A stretch of 64,000 nt of DNA. Origin: Commensalibacter nepenthis. Lineage in GTDB: Bacteria; Pseudomonadota; Alphaproteobacteria; Acetobacterales; Acetobacteraceae. This document shows, in pieces, positions 10,106 to 19,145 of this stretch. The notes beneath the pieces are model-generated. The model was not told where the DNA came from. It saw only the letters and a list, made by a program, of their open reading frames with translations, and searched no databases. The position numbers and the translations under genes are program-made. The first letter of the stretch is position 1. Each line of letters begins with the position of its first letter. The stretch covers positions 868,001-932,000 of the forward strand of contig NZ_JASBAN010000001.1 in the NCBI RefSeq assembly GCF_029953305.1, given 5' to 3'.

Positions 10106-11620
10106 TTACTTAGGCAACATACTACCCGTAGCAACAAAACGTTCGTGCCAAGAAAGTGCCTCTTTTAAATAATGCGGTGTATAGAATGATCCACTATTCA
10201 ATCCTTTTTTATAATATTCTCTTAACAAAGGTCTGAAATTTGGATGTGCGCATTTTTCAATTAGTAATTCTGCACGCTGCCTTGGTGCGAGCCCTCGCAA
10301 ATCAGCTAAGCCATATTCCGTAACAACAGCATGAATATCCATAGAAGCATGATCTACTCGGGAAACCATTGGAACAATCGCTGAGATTGCTCCATTTTTA
10401 GCTAATGATGGTGTCATAAAAATTGTCAGTTTAGAATTACGTGCAAAATCTCCTGATCCACCAATCCCATTCATCATACGTGTGCCCATAATATGCGTTG
10501 AGTTGACATTACCAAAAATATCAATCTCAATAGCTGCATTCATCGCAATACAGCCAAGACGACGAATGACTTCGGGATGATTGCTAATTTCTTGAGGTCT
10601 TAGAATAATCTTGTCTCGAAATTTACTAATATTATCATTGAAATATTGCACTTTTTCAGGACTCAGTGAAAAAGAAGTCGCTGAAGCAACGCTCATTTTT
10701 CCACTTTCTAACATTGCCAGCATACCATCTTGGATTACTTCGGTATACGCAGTCAGATTTTCAAAATCCCCTTTGCTTAATGCCTCCATCACAGCATTGG
10801 CAACATTTCCAACACCAGATTGTAATGGTAAAAATTCTTGTGGAATTCTTCCTTTTTTCTTTTCATCTTTTAAAAAATCCAGCAAATGACCCGCAATGAG
10901 GCGCGCATTATCATCTGGTGGACTAAAAGGGGTATTTCGATCAGACGCATTTGTTTCCACGACGGCAACGACTTTATCGAGGTCAACTGTCATATAATGA
11001 ACACCGATACGATCTGATGGGGTGCGAATAGGAATAATATCTTGTGGATAGCTCGTGGAAACTTCCCAAATATCGTGCATTCCATCCAGTTCAACAGGTT
11101 GCCATGAATTCACCTCTAAAATTACTTTCTTAGCACTATTTAACCAAAGCTGATTATTCCCAACTGCGGAAGAAGCAATTAATTTACCATCTGAACGAAT
11201 ACTGGATAATTCAATAATTGCAACATCCATATCACCGACTGCACCGCTACGATAAAAGGGAGCAACCTGACCTAAATGCATATCAAAATAAGTTGTATCC
11301 CCATTATTAATGCGTTCACGCATTTTTGGATCTGTATTAAAAGAGGATCGATAGGAGACGCCGTTGACCTCTGCAAGAACCCCGTCCATCTGGGGACCCG
11401 TTGAAGCCCCCGTCAGCACTTTAATTTTAAAATCTTCACCTTTATCATGAGATTCTTTTATACGCTCTGCCAAAGCACCAGGAATAGCCTTAGGATAACC
11501 AGAGCCTGTAAAGCCACTAACCCCAACTAAATCACCATGATTAATCCATTGTGCGGCCTCTTCTGCACTACATATTTTCTGTTGTAATCCACTATGATGA
11601 ATACGTTTATCTTGATTCAT
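10106..11620 (-). CDS. aarC: Succinyl-CoA:acetate CoA-transferase (acetyl-CoA hydrolase/transferase family)
   Basis: 504 residues from the ATG at 11620, which has an AGAGGG site just upstream; an upstream in-frame ATG at 11743 would add a 41-residue tail without family support. It transfers CoA between succinyl-CoA and acetate, replacing succinyl-CoA synthetase in the acetic-acid-bacterium citrate cycle. Visible landmarks are the Q-S-G-V-G-N-V-A-N-A CoA-loop motif and the Y-T-E-V-I-Q-D-G segment holding the catalytic glutamate, as expected for cat1/AarC enzymes. It lies less than 2 kb from a sixA-like gene and gltA, echoing the aar locus of Acetobacter. Exact substrate preference is inferred from the family. 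Confidence 0.88.
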   Translation of the reverse strand: MNQDKRIHHSGLQQKICSAEEAAQWINHGDLVGVSGFTGSGYPKAIPGALAERIKESHDKGEDFKIKVLTGASTGPQMDGVLAEVNGVSYRSSFNTDPKMRERINNGDTTYFDMHLGQVAPFYRSGAVGDMDVAIIELSSIRSDGKLIASSAVGNNQLWLNSAKKVILEVNSWQPVELDGMHDIWEVSTSYPQDIIPIRTPSDRIGVHYMTVDLDKVVAVVETNASDRNTPFSPPDDNARLIAGHLLDFLKDEKKKGRIPQEFLPLQSGVGNVANAVMEALSKGDFENLTAYTEVIQDGMLAMLESGKMSVASATSFSLSPEKVQYFNDNISKFRDKIILRPQEISNHPEVIRRLGCIAMNAAIEIDIFGNVNSTHIMGTRMMNGIGGSGDFARNSKLTIFMTPSLAKNGAISAIVPMVSRVDHASMDIHAVVTEYGLADLRGLAPRQRAELLIEKCAHPNFRPLLREYYKKGLNSGSFYTPHYLKEALSWHERFVATGSMLPK

Positions 11621-11790
11621 ACGACCCTCTTTTTCAATTATGATTTCAAACAATATAACCTGTTTTTTTCTAAAAAAGAGACAAAAAACTTGAAACATAT
11701 AGCACAAAACAACGTGAACAAGTGATCGAACGCCTCCTTTCATGAAATATATGATGCAAATTTTACACTTTATGTTTAAAATAGTTTCCT

Positions 11791-12486
11791 ATGTCTAGTT
11801 TGTTTTCATCGAACCCTAAATCTTTGCGTATTATCGGAGACGTGCATGGTGATTGGCATGCCTTTCGGCATGCTGTACACACAAATCATTTCATCATACA
11901 ACTGGGCGATTTAGTTGATTATGGTGCTGAAAGTGGAAAGGTAATGTCCTTGATGTTAAAGGTCATCGAGGAAAAAAGAGGGGTATTCCTGATCGGTAAC
12001 CATGATCGTAAATTAGGCTTAGTGCTTAAGGGGTACAAACCTCGTATCGACAGTGCTTTGAATGAAACAATAGAACAAATTAAAAGCCATCCTGACAAAA
12101 GTTTACCTGAAAAAATCGTCCAAGCTCTCGAACAAGCACCCGCGTGGATTGTACTTAACAAGCTGATTTTTGTCCATGCTGGCTTTCACACCAGAATGCT
12201 GACAGAACAACCGCCTTTGAACCCACTAGCACAAATTAACCCTCTTTTATCCAGAGCTTTATACGGAGAAACCAGTAATAAACTTTATAAAAGTGGTTAT
12301 CCTGTACGTAAATTAAAATGGGTTAATCATATTCCCGAAGGATACACGTTATATTGTGGGCATGATTGTCGATCAACGGATGGCAGACCTTGGGTTCGTA
12401 AAGGATATGCTGGTGGCACAGCAATATTTATGGATACTGGTGCCGGCAAAGGCGGACATTTGTCGTGGGTTGATATTACTTTGTAA
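11791..12486 (+). CDS. Metallophosphoesterase (PPP-type phosphatase fold)
   Basis: 231 residues. The calcineurin-type dimetal motifs are all present in order: G-D-V-H-G-D (16-21), G-D-L-V-D-Y-G, G-N-H-D-R, H-A-G-F and a late G-H-D. Similar bacterial enzymes act as protein phosphatases or on diadenosine tetraphosphate; the substrate here cannot be read from the sequence. It is divergent from aarC and followed by the chorismate mutase gene after 43 bp. Confidence 0.85.
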   Translation: MSSLFSSNPKSLRIIGDVHGDWHAFRHAVHTNHFIIQLGDLVDYGAESGKVMSLMLKVIEEKRGVFLIGNHDRKLGLVLKGYKPRIDSALNETIEQIKSHPDKSLPEKIVQALEQAPAWIVLNKLIFVHAGFHTRMLTEQPPLNPLAQINPLLSRALYGETSNKLYKSGYPVRKLKWVNHIPEGYTLYCGHDCRSTDGRPWVRKGYAGGTAIFMDTGAGKGGHLSWVDITL

Positions 12487-12529
12487 ATATCATTATTGTT
12501 TATTATTATTCAAAAAAGGATTATATATA

Positions 12530-12844
12530 ATGAGCTCTCTTTCTTCAGCAGATGCTTTAGAACAACTGCAAAATCTTCGTCTAAGTATTGACAATATTGA
12601 TAATGCTTTAATTCATATCTTAGCAGAACGTTTTCGTTTGACCCAAACTGTTGGAGAACTCAAAGCAACCCATAACCTTCCTGCTGCAGATCCTCAAAGA
12701 GAATCAAGACAAATTGCACGTTTACGCGAAATGGCTCAATCTGCACGGTTAAACCCTGATTTTGCTGAAAAATTCTTAAATTTTATTATCAAAGAAGTAA
12801 TCCAACATCACAAAGCAATCGCCGAACAAAAAGACAGTAAATAA
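12530..12844 (+). CDS. Chorismate mutase, AroQ type
   Basis: 104 residues from the ATG at 12530, preceded by AAAAAAGGA at about 9 bp. An upstream in-frame start would overlap the phosphatase and is rejected. It converts chorismate to prephenate for Phe/Tyr synthesis. The all-helical AroQ pattern is seen: L-R-x-x-I-D-x-I-D near residue 17-25, R-F-x-L-T-x-x-V-G-x-x-K, and the C-terminal I-I-K-E helix. It is a stand-alone, monofunctional enzyme. Its stop overlaps the start of the next gene (TAATG). Confidence 0.9.
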   Translation: MSSLSSADALEQLQNLRLSIDNIDNALIHILAERFRLTQTVGELKATHNLPAADPQRESRQIARLREMAQSARLNPDFAEKFLNFIIKEVIQHHKAIAEQKDSK

Positions 12845-13356
12845 TGTCAGCAACCTCTTATTTAACACTTTTTATTCTAAGACATGCCAAAGCAAAGGAT
12901 CATGCTGATACAGATTTTGATCGCCCTTTAACAAAAAAAGGGCACCAACAAGCTGTTGAAAAAGGTAATCTGCTTAAAAGTAAAACTTGCTTTATTGATA
13001 CGATTTTATGTAGTTCAGCCAAACGCACGACTGAAACATTCAGCTATCTAGATTTAAATATCGATCAATCGCATATTGTAACTGATAGAAATCTATATCT
13101 TTGTGATCCTGAAATTTTATTAACTTACACTCAACAAATAACCCACGGAAATTCTGCACTCATCATCGGTCATAATCCTGGCCTGCATCAATTTGCCTAT
13201 GATTTACTTTCTCCTCGTCCGATACATCAGATAGAGGAAAAAGATTCTCTTTCTCAATCCCTCCCCAAATGTGGACTTGTAGAAATTCATTTCCATTGTA
13301 AAAATTGGTCAGAAATCAACTGGCATCAAGGATTGTTGTCCTCTTATTACCCATAA
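12844..13356 (+). CDS. SixA-like histidine phosphatase
   Basis: 170 residues of the histidine phosphatase (phosphoglycerate mutase-like) superfamily: L-R-H-A-K-A at the N-terminus supplies the catalytic histidine, and I-I-G-H-N-P-G-L the second. SixA proteins dephosphorylate phosphohistidine on HPt or phosphotransferase domains, but the target here is unknown. It is translationally coupled to the chorismate mutase (TAATG). A sixA-like gene next to citrate synthase is also described near the Acetobacter aar genes. Confidence 0.82.
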   Translation: MSATSYLTLFILRHAKAKDHADTDFDRPLTKKGHQQAVEKGNLLKSKTCFIDTILCSSAKRTTETFSYLDLNIDQSHIVTDRNLYLCDPEILLTYTQQITHGNSALIIGHNPGLHQFAYDLLSPRPIHQIEEKDSLSQSLPKCGLVEIHFHCKNWSEINWHQGLLSSYYP

Positions 13357-13397
13357 AACTTGCACGCCTCGCATAGACGTGACAAGATATGTTTCAT

Positions 13398-13435
13398 TTT
13401 TTGTTATAATATTTCCATTTTTGTTATAATATTTC
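13398..13435 (+). promoter_or_regulatory. Duplicated promoter-like repeat ahead of gltA
   Basis: An 18-base unit at 13398-13415 is repeated exactly at 13418-13435 (period 20). Each copy holds a perfect TATAAT (13405-13410 and 13425-13430) preceded by TTGT. The TTGTTA of the first copy lies 18 bp from the second TATAAT, so the duplication itself may build a -35/-10 pair. The gltA start is about 50 bp downstream. Confidence 0.6.
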
Positions 13436-13481
13436 TGTAAATTAGTCTTAATACCTTAATATTTTACTTAGGAGTAAGTGT

Positions 13482-14804
13482 ATGACTCAAACTACGCCAA
13501 CCGCTCCATCTTTTAGCCCACCTCAAGATGAAGGCTCTGTAACCATTACCTATAAGGGTCAAAGCTCGATATTGCCTGTTTTATCTGGAACGAATGGCAA
13601 TAATGTTATTGATATCCGTAATCTACAAAAAGACCTGAACTTATTTACGTTCGACCCAGGTCTTGGAACAACAGCATCTTGCGAAAGTAAAATTACTTAT
13701 ATTGATGGGGAAAAAGGCACGCTGCTTTACAGAGGATACCCTATTACACAGCTCGCAGAACATTCTAGCTTTCCAGAAGTGGCTTATTTGCTTTTATATG
13801 GCAATTTACCAACACGCCACGAATATCACGAATTTGTTAATCGCCTCGAAGAAAAATCATTATTACACGAACAAATCCGTAACTTCTTCAACGGTTTCCG
13901 TCGTGATGCACACCCTATGTCCATCCTCTGTGGAACCGTTGCTGGTCTATCTGCATTTTATCCTGAAGGCACTGATACCTCAAACGAAAAAAGCCGCGAT
14001 ATTGCTGCTGTTCATCTGATTGCAAAAATTCCGACAATCGCTGCATGGGCTTACAAATATTCTCGTGGTGAACCATTTGTGTATCCTAGAGCAGATTATT
14101 CATATTCAGAAAACTTCTTAAATATGCTCTTTGCTCGTCCAGATACACCTTACAAAGTCAATCCTATCCTCAGCCGTGCATTAGATCTCATTTTGATTTT
14201 ACACGCCGATCATGAGCAAAATGCCTCTACCTCTACCGTAAGATTAACTGGTTCTACGGGGGCTCATCCTTTTGCATGTATTGCTGCGGGAATTGCTGCA
14301 TTATGGGGACCTGCCCATGGTGGTGCAAATGAAGCAGTTTTAAAAATGCTTCACACAATTGGCTCCAAAGAAAATATCCCTGATTACATCGCCCAAGTCA
14401 AAGATAAGAATAGTGATGTAAGGTTAATGGGCTTTGGACATCGCGTTTATAAAAACTTTGATCCACGTGCTCAGATCATGAAAAAAACTTGTGATGAAGT
14501 ACTTCGTGAATTAGGAACCGATGATCCGTTATTAGAATTAGCAATGGAATTAGAAAAATATGCGTTACAAGATGAGTATTTCGTAAAACGAAAATTATAT
14601 CCGAACGTGGATTTCTATTCTGGGATTATATTCAAAGCAATGGGCATTCCAGAAACGATGTTCACCGCATTATTTGCCGTTGCTCGTACCGTAGGATGGG
14701 TGAGTCAATGGAAAGAAGCTTTTAATGATCCATTACGCAGAATCTATCGTCCTCGCCAGCTTTATACTGGTCCGACAGAACGTGACCTTAAAAATTCCAA
14801 ATAA
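13482..14804 (+). CDS. gltA: Citrate synthase (type II)
   Basis: 440 residues. It condenses oxaloacetate and acetyl-CoA at the entry to the citrate cycle. Active-site histidines and aspartate are recognisable: [10 protein letters not shown] (~240), G-P-A-H-G-G-A-N-E (~277), G-F-G-H-R-V-Y-K (~317) and the downstream D-F-Y-S-G region. Length and the N-terminal beta-rich region match the NADH-sensitive hexameric type II class. TTAGGAGT lies upstream of the ATG. In acetic acid bacteria this gene is also known as aarA. Confidence 0.96.
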   Translation: MTQTTPTAPSFSPPQDEGSVTITYKGQSSILPVLSGTNGNNVIDIRNLQKDLNLFTFDPGLGTTASCESKITYIDGEKGTLLYRGYPITQLAEHSSFPEVAYLLLYGNLPTRHEYHEFVNRLEEKSLLHEQIRNFFNGFRRDAHPMSILCGTVAGLSAFYPEGTDTSNEKSRDIAAVHLIAKIPTIAAWAYKYSRGEPFVYPRADYSYSENFLNMLFARPDTPYKVNPILSRALDLILILHADHEQNASTSTVRLTGSTGAHPFACIAAGIAALWGPAHGGANEAVLKMLHTIGSKENIPDYIAQVKDKNSDVRLMGFGHRVYKNFDPRAQIMKKTCDEVLRELGTDDPLLELAMELEKYALQDEYFVKRKLYPNVDFYSGIIFKAMGIPETMFTALFAVARTVGWVSQWKEAFNDPLRRIYRPRQLYTGPTERDLKNSK

Positions 14805-14822
14805 TTTAAATTAAACTCTAAA

Positions 14823-14854
14823 ATCAGGAAATTTAATGTTTTAAATTTCCTGAT
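14823..14854 (-). terminator. 14-bp hairpin shared by gltA end and the 87-aa gene
   Basis: Perfect 14-bp stem (14823-14836 with 14841-14854) with a TGTT loop. It lies 18 bp past the gltA stop and extends into the last seven codons of the convergent small gene. The minus-strand transcript runs into a T-rich stretch after the stem; no T-run follows on the plus strand. Confidence 0.6.
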
Positions 14855-15096
14855 GTATCAGAGCAATCACAACCGCGTGTTTGCCCCTCTGATACATTAT
14901 AAAAATAATGATCAATCCATTCAGAAACCAATAAACGAGCCTCTGTGATAGACGATTCTGGATGATAGATTCTGTATAAATTTGTGCAGCTCTGAAAGAT
15001 TTGAACTTCGTCAATTCCTGCTGACTTTAACTCTTGATAAGCTGTAATAACAGAGCGTTCACAACGACGTTGTATATTATTTGCCTGAATGGTCAC
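14833..15096 (-). CDS. Conserved-looking small protein of unknown function
   Basis: 87 residues starting at a GTG (15096) with AGGAACAG upstream. No domain recognised and no signal peptide. The composition is that of a soluble helical protein, with four cysteines, two of them in a C-terminal G-C-D-C motif. It is located between gltA and pyrE and convergent with gltA. The last codons double as one arm of a perfect hairpin (14823-14854). Confidence 0.6.
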   Translation of the reverse strand: MTIQANNIQRRCERSVITAYQELKSAGIDEVQIFQSCTNLYRIYHPESSITEARLLVSEWIDHYFYNVSEGQTRGCDCSDTSGNLKH

Positions 15097-15295
15097 GAGC
15101 TGTTCCTAATTTATTAATAAAAAGTTAACAATAAGAAGCAATCTCATCTTAGTAAAGTCACTTTATAATGTAAGATAGGTAATTTCTTGTGACTTTTGAC
15201 ATTTTTAACACGATATTTACTGATTTTTTATTAAAAGCCATATATAAAAGAGTCATCATCACAAGTAAGATTTTAAAACAGGACACGAATTAATT

Positions 15296-16057
15296 ATGTC
15301 TCAAACAACAACGGCTTCTGCCAGAAAACAACCTCGTTCTCCTCGTATGACCGAGTGGGATCGTGATGCTGCATTAATTACAGCAAGATTATTATTGGAA
15401 ATCAAAGCTGTTAATTATCGCCCAAATGATCCTTATCTTCTGACCGCTGGTTGGAAGTCTCCTGTTTATATCGATTGCCGCAAGATTATTTTCTTTCCTA
15501 GAGCCAGAGCTAAAATTATTGAGCTGGGTGTTGAAAAGATTTGCCGTCACGTTGGTTACGAATCTTTTGATGCTGTTGTCGGTGGTGAAACTGCGGGTAT
15601 TCCTTTTGCCGCATGGTTTGCGGATCGTATGATGACCCCGATGGCATATGTCCGTAAAAAACCAAAAGGATTTGGACGTAATGCACAAATCGAAGGGGAC
15701 GTTCCTGAAAATATGCGCACCCTATTGGTCGAAGATTTAACCACAGATGGGATGTCTAAAATCGGTTTTGCCAAAGCATTACGTGATGCGGGTGCCATTG
15801 TAGACCATGCTTTTGTTGTCTTTTTCTATGGCGTATTTACAAGTGCTTATCAAACATTAAGTGAAATGGGTATTACACTTCACTCTCTTTGCACATGGTG
15901 GGATATTTTAGAAGTAAGCTCTGAATATCCATATTTCTCTAATGGAGATACTTCTGAAATCAGACGCTTTTTAGAAGATCCTTGCGCTTGGTCTGCAAAA
16001 CATGGCGGCGTCAGCAATGAGCAAGAAGCATTAGCGTATAAAAAAGCACGTTTATAG
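15296..16057 (+). CDS. pyrE: Orotate phosphoribosyltransferase
   Basis: 253 residues, longer than the ~215-residue E. coli enzyme because of an N-terminal basic tail (~25 residues) and a C-terminal extension. It converts orotate plus PRPP to OMP in pyrimidine synthesis. The PRPP-binding motif reads L-V-E-D-L-T-T-D-G-M-S near residue 143, with K-K-P-K-G-F-G-R upstream and V-V-G-G-E-T-A-G at the substrate site. murI starts 21 bp after its stop, so the two may share a transcript. Confidence 0.93.
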   Translation: MSQTTTASARKQPRSPRMTEWDRDAALITARLLLEIKAVNYRPNDPYLLTAGWKSPVYIDCRKIIFFPRARAKIIELGVEKICRHVGYESFDAVVGGETAGIPFAAWFADRMMTPMAYVRKKPKGFGRNAQIEGDVPENMRTLLVEDLTTDGMSKIGFAKALRDAGAIVDHAFVVFFYGVFTSAYQTLSEMGITLHSLCTWWDILEVSSEYPYFSNGDTSEIRRFLEDPCAWSAKHGGVSNEQEALAYKKARL

Positions 16058-16078
16058 TCCATATTCTTTGTCATACAA

Positions 16079-16900
16079 ATGACCTATCATATCCTTGCAT
16101 TTGATTCTGGTATTGGAGGGCTTGGTATTGTCCAAAGCCTCCAACAACAGCTTCAAAATAGTTCTCTCGATTTATCAATCGATTACTTAGAAGATAATTT
16201 AATCTTCCCATATGGCGAGCAACAAGATGATTTTCTTATCCAGAGAATCATCCATTTAATTGGTATTGCAATCGATAGATTAGAACCTGATTTAATCATT
16301 ATTGCCTGTAATACAGCCAGCACCATTGCTTTGCAGGCTCTAAGAGAACATTATCCCAACACATCATTCGTTGGTTGTGTTCCACCCATTCGTTGGGCGG
16401 CAAGGATCAGTCAAACTAAACATATCGGATTACTGGCAACACGGGCTACTGTGCGTCGACCATATTTAAAAAGTTTAAAGGAACAATTCGCAGCTGATTG
16501 TCAACTTATTGGATATGGTTCACCCACTTTGGCACAAATTGCCGAACGGGTTTTCAGACAAGAACCCTATAATTCTGAAGATATCCAAAAAGAAATTAAT
16601 GCATTATTGCAAATGCCTTTAGCCGATCAAATCGATACAATATGTTTAGGCTGCACGCATTACACCTTTGTCTTGCCTCATCTACAAGCCTTGTCGCCTC
16701 GCCATATTCAATGGCTAGACCCTGCTAATGCAGTTGCAAAACACGCTTTGGATTTAATAGTACAAAATACTATTTTACCAAATAATAACACACCACGAGA
16801 AAACAGATTTTATTCTACTGCTTTACTTTCAGAAGATGAGGCTTTATCAAAGCAAATCCTTACAATAGGTTATAAAGATCTGCTTCATTTCGCTTTTTAA
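16079..16900 (+). CDS. murI: Glutamate racemase
   Basis: 273 residues. It makes D-glutamate for MurD, encoded at 55148. The two catalytic cysteines are in their standard settings, I-I-A-C-N-T-A-S-T and C-L-G-C-T-H-Y, and the N-terminal D-S-G-I-G-G-L motif is intact. Its stop overlaps the end of the convergent polyprenyl synthase gene by 4 bp. Confidence 0.93.
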   Translation: MTYHILAFDSGIGGLGIVQSLQQQLQNSSLDLSIDYLEDNLIFPYGEQQDDFLIQRIIHLIGIAIDRLEPDLIIIACNTASTIALQALREHYPNTSFVGCVPPIRWAARISQTKHIGLLATRATVRRPYLKSLKEQFAADCQLIGYGSPTLAQIAERVFRQEPYNSEDIQKEINALLQMPLADQIDTICLGCTHYTFVLPHLQALSPRHIQWLDPANAVAKHALDLIVQNTILPNNNTPRENRFYSTALLSEDEALSKQILTIGYKDLLHFAF

Positions 16901-17901
16901 AAATGACGAGTAACGGTATATCGGGCAATATCTTCGAATAAACGATGTAATTCCCCTTCTGGAAAGTGACGAATAGCATCACAAGCCTTGTTCGCAAAAG
17001 ACATTGCTTCTTGCAAAGTCGCATCCAAGGCTTGGTGTTTTTGAATTAAAGATAAAGCACGTTGTAAATCTTGTTCATTTTGCTCACCAACTTCAATCAC
17101 ACGTTCCCAAAATTTCTTTTCTTCTGCATCTGCTTTTTGATAAGCAATCAAGATAGGATACGTAATTTTCCCTTCACGGAAATCGTCACCAACCGTTTTG
17201 CCTAATTCTTCTTGATTTGCCGAATAGTCCAACGCATCATCAACCAGTTGAAACGCCATTCCTAGATTCAAACCATAAGCTTCAAGTGCCTCTTCGTCTT
17301 TTATAGAGCGTTCAGAAACAATTGCCCCCACTCGACAAGAAGCAGCAAATAAAGCAGCCGTTTTCCCATAGATGACTTCAAAATAACGCACGATAGACGT
17401 TGACAAATCATTTTGAATTGTCATTTGCAATAATTCCCCTTCTGCGATTGTCGCAGAAGCCTGGGAAATAATACGCATGACCTCCAAAGATCCATCTTCT
17501 GTCATAATTTGAAAAGCTCTGGAAAATAAAAAATCCCCTCCTAAAACAGAGGCAGCATTCCCAAAAACGACATTGGCACTTTCTGTTCCACGCCGTAACA
17601 AACTTTCATCAACAACATCATCATGTAATAATGTTGCCGTATGTAAAAATTCAATACATGTCGCCAAGCGAACATGACGAGGCATCACATCATCGGGTTT
17701 AAATTCATACCCACATAACCGAGCCGAAGCCAACGTTAACAAAGGGCGTAATCGCTTACCCCCAGCAACGATAAGATGAGCAGCCAACTGTGAAACCAAT
17801 TCCACAGAGCTTTGCATTCTATCCATAATGACACGATTACAAAGCGTCATATCTTCGCCTAAGTAATCTAGTAATCTTTGTAAGGGTTCTTTTTTATCCA
17901 T
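16897..17901 (-). CDS. Polyprenyl diphosphate synthase (probable octa/decaprenyl, quinone side chain)
   Basis: 334 residues, a trans-polyprenyl synthase of the IspB type. The first aspartate-rich motif is D-D-V-V-D followed by R-R-G; the second is D-D-A-L-D-Y. G-G-K-R-L-R-P near residue 48 binds IPP. In acetic acid bacteria the product is expected to be the ubiquinone side chain; chain length (Q9 or Q10) cannot be told by eye. It is divergent from the downstream methyltransferase gene with a 194-bp gap, and tail-to-tail with murI. Confidence 0.9.
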   Translation of the reverse strand: MDKKEPLQRLLDYLGEDMTLCNRVIMDRMQSSVELVSQLAAHLIVAGGKRLRPLLTLASARLCGYEFKPDDVMPRHVRLATCIEFLHTATLLHDDVVDESLLRRGTESANVVFGNAASVLGGDFLFSRAFQIMTEDGSLEVMRIISQASATIAEGELLQMTIQNDLSTSIVRYFEVIYGKTAALFAASCRVGAIVSERSIKDEEALEAYGLNLGMAFQLVDDALDYSANQEELGKTVGDDFREGKITYPILIAYQKADAEEKKFWERVIEVGEQNEQDLQRALSLIQKHQALDATLQEAMSFANKACDAIRHFPEGELHRLFEDIARYTVTRHF

Positions 17902-18095
17902 GGAGATGGGCTTCTTACTCTTCTACCTTTTTATAGAATTGTTACTTTCAATTCCAACCAACTATGTGTAAAACTTAAAATATTCTTATTCAATCCAAAA
18001 ACAAGACTATAAAACATTTTTATCATTAACACCTCACTTATTATTAAGTTAGAATACAATTTATTTTGTCAAAACATTTTTTCGGTTCATGATTT

Positions 18096-18896
18096 ATGCA
18101 ATCGCTGCCATCTACATCCTCTTTTATACACCATAAATCAAAAAAAATATCTGATGGAACGCTTCTCGAGGGAAAGATTTTTTATCGACAATATCAGGAA
18201 GGATACAGAACCGCACTTGAACCGATTTTAATGGCGGCTTGTATACCCGCAAAAGCAGGACAAACCATTATAGAAGGGGGATGCGGCGCTGGGGCTGGAT
18301 TAATGTGCCTGAACTATCGTGTTCCAAACATTACAGGGATTGGTTTTGAACAAAGTCAAGAAATGCTGGCATTGGCAAATGACAATTTTCAACTAAACCA
18401 AATGGAGAATTTAAAAGCCATTGAGGTAACGCTTCCTAAACTTCCTAAACGACCCTTTAATTTCCTATCCAAAGGACAAGAACATGTCGATCATGTGTTT
18501 GCCAACCCCCCTTGGCACGCCCATAATAGCTTCCCTTCTCCTGATCCTCAAAAAGATCTAGCAAAAAGACTTCCCAAAGACTTTCTTGCAGAATGGATTT
18601 ATGCGCTCAGCCGACCGTTACGCCAAGGGGGGACCTTGACCCTTGCCCTTTCTGCGTCTTTATATGTAGAAGCCAGCGCAATCATGAATCAGTATAAGCT
18701 AGGCTCTATTATATTATTTCCGTTATGGCCCAAAGTGAATCGCCCCTCACGAATCATTTTATTACAAGGACGTATGGGATCCACTGGAGGCGGTCGGATT
18801 TCTCCTGGTATGATTTTGCATAATGAGGATGGTGACTTTACCACCCAAGCCAACCATATCCTCAAAGATGGACAAATGCTTTGCTTACTTCCTTAA
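18096..18896 (+). CDS. tRNA1(Val) A37 N6-methyltransferase-like protein (COG4123 type)
   Basis: 266 residues. SAM-dependent methyltransferase with a glycine-rich motif I (E-G-G-C-G-A-G-A-G, ~60-68) and the amino-methylating N-P-P-W motif near residue 138. A-L-E-P-I-L-M-A-A preceding motif I is typical of the TrmN6/YfiC group. The rRNA or tRNA target is inferred from the family. It is encoded alone, upstream of the nrdB regulatory region. Confidence 0.8.
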   Translation: MQSLPSTSSFIHHKSKKISDGTLLEGKIFYRQYQEGYRTALEPILMAACIPAKAGQTIIEGGCGAGAGLMCLNYRVPNITGIGFEQSQEMLALANDNFQLNQMENLKAIEVTLPKLPKRPFNFLSKGQEHVDHVFANPPWHAHNSFPSPDPQKDLAKRLPKDFLAEWIYALSRPLRQGGTLTLALSASLYVEASAIMNQYKLGSIILFPLWPKVNRPSRIILLQGRMGSTGGGRISPGMILHNEDGDFTTQANHILKDGQMLCLLP

Positions 18897-18979
18897 AGTT
18901 GTTTATATAATACCAAAGAATATGTGCATTTTGGCACCGCATGTAACCATAAAATAACACTCTTCTAAATTTTGTAAAA

Positions 18980-19026
18980 AACTATATATAGTATGTTTAC
19001 AATTTTTTATACACAATATATACAAT
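18980..19026 (+). promoter_or_regulatory. Tandem NrdR-box-like operators upstream of nrdB
   Basis: Two 16-bp sites, at 18980-18995 (core CTATATATAG) and 19011-19026 (ACACAATATATACAAT), start 31 bp apart, about three helical turns. This is the known arrangement and consensus style of NrdR repressor boxes. The nrdB start is 120 bp downstream. NrdR itself is not in the window. Confidence 0.65.
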
Positions 19027-19145
19027 ATTTAACACCATCACATCAATACCTACTATAATCATTTTATATGGGTAGAATGCTGCTTTAAGGGTTGTTTATT
19101 AACTTTACCATATATAACCCAAAAAACTATAAAAGGAGACGTTCG

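Noticed and set aside
11621-11743. N-terminal extension of AarC (hydrophobic, signal-like)
   Set aside because: The enzyme is cytosolic, the ATG at 11620 has AGAGGG upstream, and the resulting 504 residues match the family.
12356-12529. Longer chorismate mutase starting inside the metallophosphatase gene
   Set aside because: The extension overlaps a well-supported gene, has no family similarity, and the ATG at 12530 has a good ribosome binding site.
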